This document shows positions 1 through 5,277 of a stretch of 14,250 nucleotides of DNA, piece by piece (position 1 is the first letter of the stretch; each line of letters begins with the position of its first letter). A model generated the notes under the pieces. The model was not told where the DNA came from and ran no database searches. It was given only the letters and a program-made list of their open reading frames with translations. The stretch lies in contig CAMTJK010000061.1 in NCBI GenBank assembly GCA_947072805.1, positions 1-14,250 on the forward strand, given 5' to 3'. The DNA comes from an uncultured Prevotella sp. (GTDB lineage: Bacteria > Bacteroidota > Bacteroidia > Bacteroidales > Bacteroidaceae). The position numbers and the translations under genes were made by a program.

Positions 1-54
1 AGATAACACTATACTCCGACATCTTCACCACCAACCGGGAAAATCCGCTGACCC

Positions 55-95
55 AGAATCCCAAAGCAGAACGACTGCTCTGGGATTCTTCTTTT
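55..95 (+). terminator. Strong hairpin beyond the tRNA-Thr gene, probable intrinsic terminator
   Basis: A 9-bp stem (AGAATCCCA at 55-63 with TGGGATTCT at 81-89) continues, after one A/C mismatch, into a 5-bp stem (AGCAG 65-69 with CTGCT 75-79) closed by a 5-base loop. On the plus strand it is followed by TCTTTTG, a short U-tract, so it most resembles a terminator for a plus-strand gene ending before the window's left edge. It also lies just 3' of the minus-strand tRNA gene and could serve as its transcript end, but no T-run follows it on that strand. The hairpin is plain to see; which strand it serves is inference. Confidence 0.6.
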
Positions 96-96
96 G

Positions 97-173
97 TGGA
101 GCCTCTTGTCGGATTCGAACCAACGACCCCGAGATTACAAATCACGTGCTCTGGCCAACTGAGCTAAAGAGGC
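97..173 (-). tRNA. tRNA-Thr (anticodon TGT)
   Basis: On the minus strand this folds as a complete cloverleaf. The acceptor stem is GCCTCTT with AAGAGGC, the D stem is GCTC/GAGC, the anticodon loop TTTGTAA gives anticodon TGT (threonine, ACA-type codons), and the T arm carries the TTCGAAT loop. The CCA end is encoded, preceded by discriminator T. The anticodon stem CGTGA/TCTCG has one T-T mismatch. The gene begins only about 4 bases after the 3' end of the SRP RNA on the same strand, with no promoter visible between them, so the two are probably one transcript and RNase P cutting at the tRNA 5' end would free the SRP RNA 3' end. Confidence 0.96.
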
Positions 174-177
174 GGGT

Positions 178-274
178 GGGCAAGCTACTTACATCGCGCC
201 GCTACAACCAACTACCTTTGCTACGTTCCCGTCCTGGAGGATTCGAAGGGAGCTGGCCGTGCAAGACTTGCCCG
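178..274 (-). ncRNA. ffs: Signal recognition particle RNA (4.5S, bacterial small type)
   Basis: The minus strand carries the conserved SRP domain IV core, CAGG-AC-GGGAA-CGT-AGCA (positions 236 down to 219), equivalent to the E. coli order CAGG, GGAA tetraloop region, AGCA that binds Ffh. The RNA ends pair with each other: GGGCAAG near 273-267 with CTTGCCC at 184-178, closing a rod of about 97 nt, the usual bacterial length. With Ffh it targets nascent membrane and secreted proteins to the translocon. Ends are estimated from the closing stem and could be off by several bases. A TACCTTTG -7 box lies upstream, and tRNA-Thr follows directly downstream. Confidence 0.88.
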
Positions 275-288
275 TATTTTAGCGGATG

Positions 289-296
289 CAAAGGTA
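289..296 (-). promoter_or_regulatory. -7 box (TACCTTTG) of the ffs/tRNA-Thr promoter
   Basis: TACCTTTG on the minus strand matches the Bacteroidetes sigma-ABfr -7 consensus TAnnTTTG exactly. It lies about 15 bases upstream of the estimated 5' end of the SRP RNA. A TTG at 313-311 is closer (14 bases) than the usual 19-21-base spacing for the -33 element, so only the -7 box is well supported. Confidence 0.6.
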
Positions 297-428
297 GGTA
301 TTTCCACTCACAATACGTCATCTAAGCAGCGGAAATGACTGTTTTTTAACTTTTTTTCTCTTTCACAACCATCTTCAGAGCCCATCAAACAGGCAGTTTC
401 GCTCCGTTTTTTCATGCAAAAAAGACGT

Positions 429-458
429 GATTACATAAAAAGCGGAACATGTGTAATC
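429..458. promoter_or_regulatory. Dyad GATTACA-N16-TGTAATC, possible operator
   Basis: GATTACA (429-435) and its exact reverse complement TGTAATC (452-458) are separated by 16 bases and lie about 20 bases upstream of the -7 box at 479. A regulator bound here would overlap the -33 region of the DUF4199/glycosyltransferase promoter. The repeat is visible; an operator role is inference, and 7-bp dyads do occur by chance. The rest of 301-478 is A/T-rich intergenic DNA with T-runs and no gene. Confidence 0.25.
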
Positions 459-478
459 GTTTTATAAATTAAATTTAT

Positions 479-486
479 TACTTTTG
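479..486 (+). promoter_or_regulatory. -7 box (TACTTTTG) upstream of the DUF4199 gene
   Basis: TACTTTTG matches TAnnTTTG exactly and is placed 33 bases before the ATG at 520, which gives a short leader. The -33 region is T-rich (CGTTTTAT) without an exact TTTG. Confidence 0.6.
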
Positions 487-519
487 CAGGCAAATACAAA
501 TCAGGCATACATACAGTAG

Positions 520-1059
520 ATGATTAACGATGAACACAAGCAGTTTTATGCGTTTGCCCATTACGATGGCGCCCTGCTAAGCTTGGTTTGGATAGCCAGT
601 TTTCTCTGTTACCTACATGGATTATCCAAGCCTTCATTCATGATGTTTGCCATGTTGCTTGCCGTAAGCACACCCTTCTTTGCCGCATACCGGCTTCGCA
701 AGTTCCGCGACAATGCCCGTGGCGGTGTCATCGGATTTTTCAGGGCTTACTATTATATAATAAGCATGTTCTTCAATGCGGCCATACTCCTTGGCGTAGT
801 GCAGATAGTGTATTACGCATACTTCGACAACGGATACACCATAAGTCGTGTTATCGAGATGATGAACGACGAAACGAACCGAAAACTCATCGAAGCCAAC
901 GGCATGACGGAACTGTTCAACGAGAGCCTAAGGCAGATGCGACAGATGCGCCCATTCGAATATATGTGGAATTCGTTCCCGCTGAACGTGATGTTAGGCG
1001 TTATACTTGGCATTCCCATTGCCGCCGTCATAAAGAGAAATACTCCCCAACAACAATAG
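520..1059 (+). CDS. DUF4199 family membrane protein
   Basis: A 179-residue inner-membrane protein of unknown function. Four hydrophobic segments are visible near residues 15-33, 38-57, 74-100 and 152-171; a charged stretch around 101-148, rich in Met, Arg and Glu, separates the third from the fourth. This four-segment plan and length match the DUF4199 family common in Bacteroidetes, often located next to a family 2 glycosyltransferase as here (24 bases to the next start). The ATG at 520 follows a promoter -7 box by 33 bases and has no Shine-Dalgarno, usual for this phylum. The pairing suggests a helper role in lipid-linked sugar transfer, such as an accessory or flippase-like subunit, but nothing in the sequence proves this. 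Confidence 0.82.
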   Translation: MINDEHKQFYAFAHYDGALLSLVWIASFLCYLHGLSKPSFMMFAMLLAVSTPFFAAYRLRKFRDNARGGVIGFFRAYYYIISMFFNAAILLGVVQIVYYAYFDNGYTISRVIEMMNDETNRKLIEANGMTELFNESLRQMRQMRPFEYMWNSFPLNVMLGVILGIPIAAVIKRNTPQQQ

Positions 1060-1083
1060 AAGAACAAGAAAAAGCATATCATT

Positions 1084-2034
1084 ATGGACATTTCTGTTGT
1101 TATACCTTTATATAATGAAGAAGAGTCGCTCCCGGAATTGTATTCGTGGATAGAGCGAGTGATGAAAGAACACGGATTTTCTTTCGAAGTGATATTTGTC
1201 AATGACGGTTCCACCGACCGCTCCTGGGAAGTGATTACCAGCCTGAAGCAATCACACGACTGTGTGCATGGCATAAAGTTCAGACGCAATTACGGCAAAA
1301 GTCCGGCTCTGTACTGCGGCTTTGAACAGGCTCAAGGCGATGTAGTAATAACAATGGACGCCGACCTGCAGGACTCCCCCGACGAGATTCCCGAGCTTTA
1401 CCGTATGATAAAGGAAGACGGCTACGACCTTGTGTCGGGCTACAAACAGAAGCGTTACGACCCCTTATCGAAGACCATACCGACCAAGCTGTTCAACGCC
1501 ACGGCACGCAAAATAAGCGGGATAAAGAATCTTCACGACTTCAACTGCGGTCTGAAAGCCTATAGGAAAGCCGTGATAAAGAACATCGAGGTGTACGGCG
1601 AGATGCACCGTTACATTCCCTACCTTGCCAAGAATGCCGGTTTTTGCAAGATTGGCGAAAAGGTGGTACAGCATCAGGCACGCAAATACGGCTCGTCGAA
1701 GTTCGGTCTTAACCGTTTCTTCAACGGTTACCTCGACCTCATCACGCTGTGGTTCCTGAGCAGTTTCGGCAGAAAGCCCATGCACGTCTTCGGATTCCTT
1801 GGTACCTTAATGTTTCTCGTAGGCTTCATTTCCGCGCTTGTCATAGGCATCGACAAGCTCTATGCCCTTGCCAACGGCATTCCGCAGCACCTTGTCACCG
1901 ATTCGCCATATTTCTACATAGCCCTGACGATGATGATTATCGGTACACAGCTATTTCTCACCGGATTCATCGGCGATCTAATAAGCCGAACATCCAACGG
2001 GCGCAACGACTACCAGATTGAAGAGAGTGTGTGA
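1084..2034 (+). CDS. Family 2 glycosyltransferase, GtrB/DPM1-like, with two C-terminal membrane helices
   Basis: A 316-residue membrane-bound glycosyltransferase of the polyprenyl-phosphate sugar synthase type, expected to move a sugar from a nucleotide donor to undecaprenyl phosphate on the cytoplasmic face. The GT-A fold signs are in order: PLYNEEESL (8-16), VNDGSTD (39-45), the DAD metal-binding motif in MDADLQDSP (91-99), and DFNCGLKAYR (152-161), typical of GtrB and dolichol-phosphate mannosyltransferase relatives. Two hydrophobic segments at about 233-255 and 276-298 anchor it, as in GtrB. Length agrees with the family (about 310-330). It sits 24 bases after the DUF4199 gene, so the two are very likely cotranscribed. 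The sugar and acceptor cannot be read from the sequence. Confidence 0.92.
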   Translation: MDISVVIPLYNEEESLPELYSWIERVMKEHGFSFEVIFVNDGSTDRSWEVITSLKQSHDCVHGIKFRRNYGKSPALYCGFEQAQGDVVITMDADLQDSPDEIPELYRMIKEDGYDLVSGYKQKRYDPLSKTIPTKLFNATARKISGIKNLHDFNCGLKAYRKAVIKNIEVYGEMHRYIPYLAKNAGFCKIGEKVVQHQARKYGSSKFGLNRFFNGYLDLITLWFLSSFGRKPMHVFGFLGTLMFLVGFISALVIGIDKLYALANGIPQHLVTDSPYFYIALTMMIIGTQLFLTGFIGDLISRTSNGRNDYQIEESV

Positions 2035-2100
2035 CGCCGGGGCAGATGTGGAATCACCGTGCTGCAGCGCTCACCAATACCGGACGACAAAAGCAAGACA

Positions 2101-2610
2101 ATGATTATGAAACAAGGCATACGGCGTAAGTTCATGCCATACCTCTTTTTTGCGGCATTGCTGCTTCCTGCGGCATGTACCTCAATAGATTGCCCCGTGC
2201 AGAACGCCGTCTATACCATATATAAGGTGTATGACAGCAACGGCAATCCTGTTGCGCTTATGGACACGCTGACAATCTCTACAACGCGGAGCGACGGCAA
2301 CGACAGCGTTCTGCTTAACCGCAGCGTGAACACATCCTCGTTCAACCTCCCCATAAGCTACACATCGCCTGCCGACACGCTCATCTTCGAGTTCAAGAAC
2401 GAGGATGATTCCGTCACCGACCGCGTCATAGTATCGAAGGAAGACACGCCACACTTTGAGTCGGTGGACTGCAATCTGTCTTACTTCCACACCATTACAG
2501 GCGTGCAGTGGACGCGCAATGTGATAGACTCCATCGCCATCAACAATCAATCGGTAAACTATGATTTGTCGAAAGAACATTTTCACATATACTTCAGAAC
2601 TAATCCTTAG
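2101..2610 (+). CDS. DUF6452 family putative lipoprotein
   Basis: A 169-residue putative lipoprotein. The ATG at 2101 (or the second one at 2107) gives a basic start, a hydrophobic core and the lipobox-like PAAC with Cys at residue 26; an in-frame GTG at 2059 would only add an unlikely leader. The mature part is rich in Thr, Ser and Asp and reads as beta-strand protein. Recognisable segments are the post-Cys TSIDCPVQN, LTISTTRSDG, HFESVDC, and the C-terminal KEHFHIYF, which I associate with DUF6452 of the Bacteroidales. Function is unknown. Its last 50 bases overlap the start of the DUF6048 gene, which suggests translational coupling and a shared role in the envelope. Family assignment is from memory, not a search. 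Confidence 0.78.
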   Translation: MIMKQGIRRKFMPYLFFAALLLPAACTSIDCPVQNAVYTIYKVYDSNGNPVALMDTLTISTTRSDGNDSVLLNRSVNTSSFNLPISYTSPADTLIFEFKNEDDSVTDRVIVSKEDTPHFESVDCNLSYFHTITGVQWTRNVIDSIAINNQSVNYDLSKEHFHIYFRTNP

Positions 2611-3253
2611 TCTGCTAATGCTGTTTGCCGTTACCGGCAGAGCGGCGGCGCAAAACAAGACCTTCGCCATACAGAAGGATTCCGTGCCGCTGTTTAACGG
2701 ATTCGCGGTATCGTTCGATCTTGTCGGTCCTGCCATGCAGGCCTTTGGCGACTACGGCGATTACGAGGCGGCTCTGAGACTTAATCTTCACGACCAGTAT
2801 TTTCCCATCATCGAGGTAGGCTACGGGCGTGCCAACCGCACCGACGTGGTAACCGGAATGCACTACAAGACCGGTTCACCATTCTTTCGGCTGGGCTGCG
2901 ACCTCAACCTGCTTAAGAACAAGCACGCCCCCAACCGTCTGTACGGCGGTATCCGCTACGCATTCACCTCGTATAAGGTAGACATATCGCGCAATGATAT
3001 TTACGACCCTGTATGGGGCACCGACGCTTCGTTCGCCCGCAACGGGGAATCGTGCAACCAACACTGGTTTGAAGCGGTATTCGGGCTCGACGCCAAGGTT
3101 TGGGGGCCGTTGCACATGGGCTGGGTGTTCCGCTACAAGAGGCGTATCTCCCACAAAGACACCTCGATAGGCAATACCTGGTATGTACCAGGATACGGCA
3201 TTTACGGCGATACCCGATTGGGTGCCACCTTTAATGTGTCCATCGACATCTGA
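2561..3253 (+). CDS. DUF6048 family exported protein
   Basis: A 230-residue exported protein of unknown function. Residues 1-31 form a signal peptide (basic start, hydrophobic SLLMLFAV core, cleavage site near AAAQ). The mature part alternates aromatic and polar residues (DLVGPAM, FFRLGCDLNLLKNK, YGGIRYAFTSYK, HWFEAVFGLDAKVWGPLHMGW, TRLGATFNVSIDI), a pattern like a small outer-membrane or periplasmic beta-barrel protein; the segments recall DUF6048, usually found directly after DUF6452. The ATG at 2561 was kept although it overlaps the previous gene by 50 bases, because the next ATG (2618) would cut the signal peptide to about 12 residues. A barrel is inference from strand pattern only, and the C-terminus is Ile rather than the common Phe. 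Confidence 0.78.
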   Translation: MICRKNIFTYTSELILSLLMLFAVTGRAAAQNKTFAIQKDSVPLFNGFAVSFDLVGPAMQAFGDYGDYEAALRLNLHDQYFPIIEVGYGRANRTDVVTGMHYKTGSPFFRLGCDLNLLKNKHAPNRLYGGIRYAFTSYKVDISRNDIYDPVWGTDASFARNGESCNQHWFEAVFGLDAKVWGPLHMGWVFRYKRRISHKDTSIGNTWYVPGYGIYGDTRLGATFNVSIDI

Positions 3254-3313
3254 CAGCGCTGATGCCCACATCCATATCACTACCGGTGCAGACTAACATA
3301 AGACATCATATCT

Positions 3314-4330
3314 ATGAACTACAAACTGAAAAAATGGCAACTGCCGTTTCTTGCATTCCTCATTATAGGCACCATTCTTATTATAAGACAGCAGAACACG
3401 ATGCCTTACCACCACAACAGCGGATTTGTATTCGGCACCGTATATAACATAACATACCAGAACGCCACCGACCTCAACGACAGCATAAAAGCGGAACTGG
3501 CACGCATAGACAATTCTCTCTCACCTTTCAACGAGCATTCTGTGATATCGGCAGTGAACAGGGGCGAGGACATAACCGTAGACGCCATGTTTGCCGAAGT
3601 ATTCAACAAGGCCGCCGAAGTGTCGCGCGAGACCGACGGTGCCTTCGACATCACCGTTGCACCCCTCGTAAACCTGTGGGGCTTCGGCTTCAAGAGCGGC
3701 GTGCAGCCCACCGCCCACGCCATAGACAGTCTGCGCCGCCTTACGGGATTCAGTAAGGTATCGCTCGACAATGGGCACGTAAAGAAAGCCGACGGACGCA
3801 TAATGCTCGACTGCGGAGCCATAGCCAAAGGATATGGCAGCGATGTGGTGGCACGCATGATGCGGCGCATGGGGGTGAAGAATTTCATGATAGAAATAGG
3901 TGGAGAGATTGTGACAAGCGGCGTAAGCGAAAAACGGGTACCATGGCGCATAGGAGTGACTAAGCCCACCGACGACTCGCTGAGCACCTCAAACGAGCTG
4001 CAGACGGTACTGAACGTCACAGACAAGGCTATGGCAACGAGCGGCAACTACCGCAACTTCTACTATAAGGACGGCAAGAAATATGCCCATACCATCGACC
4101 CCAAGACCGGATTTCCCGTGCAGCACAACATATTGTCGTCCACCGTGCTTGCCGACGACTGTGCCACCGCCGACGCCTATGCCACGGCTTTCATGGTAAT
4201 GGGATTGGAAAAGGCAAAGAAGGTGCTGGAACGGCATCCGGAGCTCATGGCCTACTTCATCTGTGATGACGAGCATGGCGGCAACAGCGTATGGTTTTCC
4301 CCCACCCTGCGCGACAAGATACAGAAGTAA
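3314..4330 (+). CDS. apbE: FAD:protein FMN transferase (ApbE), membrane-anchored
   Basis: A 338-residue flavin transferase that uses FAD and Mg2+ to attach FMN to a Thr or Ser of partner proteins (in the family, NqrB/NqrC, RnfG/RnfD and others). An N-terminal hydrophobic segment (about 10-24) without a lipobox Cys suggests a membrane anchor with the catalytic part in the periplasm. Family motifs in order: DGAFDITVAPLVNLWGFG (108-125), LDCGAIAKGYGSD (165-177), IEIGGEI (193-199), ATSGNYRNF (241-249), HTIDPKTGFPV (259-269) and DDCATADAYATAFMVMG (281-297), where the acidic and Thr residues bind metal. Length is normal for ApbE. It lies 60 bases after the DUF6048 gene with no promoter seen between. 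No Nqr, Rnf or other known target is in the window. Confidence 0.95.
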   Translation: MNYKLKKWQLPFLAFLIIGTILIIRQQNTMPYHHNSGFVFGTVYNITYQNATDLNDSIKAELARIDNSLSPFNEHSVISAVNRGEDITVDAMFAEVFNKAAEVSRETDGAFDITVAPLVNLWGFGFKSGVQPTAHAIDSLRRLTGFSKVSLDNGHVKKADGRIMLDCGAIAKGYGSDVVARMMRRMGVKNFMIEIGGEIVTSGVSEKRVPWRIGVTKPTDDSLSTSNELQTVLNVTDKAMATSGNYRNFYYKDGKKYAHTIDPKTGFPVQHNILSSTVLADDCATADAYATAFMVMGLEKAKKVLERHPELMAYFICDDEHGGNSVWFSPTLRDKIQK

Positions 4331-4371
4331 TATATTAATTTAGCAATCAACACATTACAAATCATCTTACC

Positions 4372-4420
4372 TTCCCGACGGAATCACATTTCGTTCCAGT
4401 CGGGAACGTATTGCAATACG
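4372..4420. promoter_or_regulatory. Hairpin plus perfect 14-bp palindrome before the Crp/Fnr gene
   Basis: Two dyads sit side by side in the 120-base gap before the regulator. The first pairs TTCCCGAC (4372-4379) with GTCGGGAA (4399-4406), extended by GGAA/TTCC with one bulged A. It has no T-run after it, so it is not a clear intrinsic terminator. The second, CGTATTGCAATACG (4407-4420), is a perfect palindrome 30 bases before the start codon, the size and place expected for an operator of a dimeric regulator. It matches neither the CRP site (TGTGA-N6-TCACA) nor the FNR box (TTGAT-N4-ATCAA) well. Autoregulation by the downstream gene is inference. Confidence 0.45.
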
Positions 4421-4450
4421 ATGTTGCGCGAGAAAGAAAATCACTGACAT

Positions 4451-5128
4451 ATGGCAACACTCCAACTCTACGACAAACTGCTTCAGTTCCCACTGTTTCA
4501 GGGAATGAGCTTCTCCGACCTCACACAGCTCGTGGCGCACACCAAATTTGGCTTTCTCAAACTGCCGGCAGGCAAGCGCGTTATAAAGGACGGAGAGCGT
4601 TGCGACAGGATATACCTACTAACCAACGGCAGTCTGAGGCATGAAAGCGTATCAGACGACCACAGTTATAGTGTCGTAGAGGAGATTCAGGCCCCGGCCA
4701 TGATACAACCGGAGTGCATTACCGGACTTACACAGCGTTTCCATGGCACGTTCCATACCCTTGCCGAGGTCCATTTTATCACTATCGACAAACGCGAGAT
4801 GGGAATATTGTCGGACACATTTCTCGTGTTCCGGCTCAATCTGCTCAATATTTTTGCCACGCACACACAGAAGATGCAGCGCCGGCTTTGGGCACGATGC
4901 CCACGCAGTCTGCATAACCGCATAGTGCGCTTCTTCATGGACCACTGCAACCATCCTGCCGGCAGGAAAACATTCCACATCAAGATGGAACAGCTGGCAA
5001 CAGAACTCAACGACAGCCGCATCAACATATCACGTGCACTTAACGCCATGCAAGCCAAAGGAATGGTCACTCTGGGGCGCAGCCGGATAGAAATACCCGC
5101 CATAGAGCATCTCGTGATGGGTGAATGA
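4451..5128 (+). CDS. Crp/Fnr-family transcriptional regulator
   Basis: A 225-residue DNA-binding regulator of CRP/FNR architecture and normal length. Residues about 13-115 form the cyclic-nucleotide-binding-like beta-roll (LFQGMSFSDLTQLV, LPAGKRVIKDGERCDRIYLL). Residues 128-145 fit the dimerisation helix, and 174-215 form the winged helix-turn-helix (KMEQLATELN then SRINISRALNAMQAKG, the recognition-helix region). The FGEL...RxA signature for cAMP contact is absent, and the four Cys (51, 89, 150, 166) are not arranged as in FNR, so neither cAMP nor an FeS cluster can be assigned as ligand. The gene stands alone between apbE and the dcp operon, with a palindrome just upstream. Targets are unknown. 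Confidence 0.9.
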   Translation: MATLQLYDKLLQFPLFQGMSFSDLTQLVAHTKFGFLKLPAGKRVIKDGERCDRIYLLTNGSLRHESVSDDHSYSVVEEIQAPAMIQPECITGLTQRFHGTFHTLAEVHFITIDKREMGILSDTFLVFRLNLLNIFATHTQKMQRRLWARCPRSLHNRIVRFFMDHCNHPAGRKTFHIKMEQLATELNDSRINISRALNAMQAKGMVTLGRSRIEIPAIEHLVMGE

Positions 5129-5194
5129 GTGTCAAAACCTCTAAAGAATAGTCATTTTCTCATTGCCGCCAATATGATAATCGATTTTTTTACC

Positions 5195-5202
5195 TAAATT
5201 TG
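5195..5202 (+). promoter_or_regulatory. -7 box (TAAATTTG) of the dcp operon
   Basis: TAAATTTG matches TAnnTTTG exactly. It lies in the 149-base gap between the Crp/Fnr gene and the peptidase, and a start site a few bases downstream gives a leader of roughly 70 bases to the ATG at 5278. No good -33 element is evident; a T-run precedes the box. The promoter position argues that translation starts at 5278 and not at an in-frame TTG at 5200, which falls inside the box. Confidence 0.6.
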
Positions 5203-5277
5203 CACATCATTATTGTAACACAAATCATATCAGAACGAAAAGCGCAACAGCGCATATCGGCATCAACATCACACATT

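Noticed and set aside
3..167. Open frame on the plus strand reading through the tRNA, with a GFEPTTPRLQI-type segment
   Set aside because: It is the antisense of the tRNA-Thr gene; such peptides are a familiar artefact of translating tRNA complements. No start codon or family match supports it.
212..297. 10-bp inverted repeat CTACCTTTGC (212-221) and GCAAAGGTAG (288-297)
   Set aside because: One arm is inside the conserved SRP RNA and the other contains the upstream -7 box. Each has its own explanation, so the match is probably chance.
588..1115. A 175-codon frame overlapping the DUF4199 gene in another phase
   Set aside because: Its translation is rich in Cys, His and Arg with no family features, and the DUF4199 frame explains the region.
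2059..2100. GTG start giving a 14-residue extension of the DUF6452 protein
   Set aside because: The extension is polar and would bury the lipoprotein signal peptide; ATG at 2101 or 2107 places the signal properly.
5200..5277. TTG start giving a 26-residue extension of the M3 peptidase
   Set aside because: The codon falls in the TAAATTTG promoter box, so the transcript would start after it. ATG at 5278 gives a normal Dcp length.
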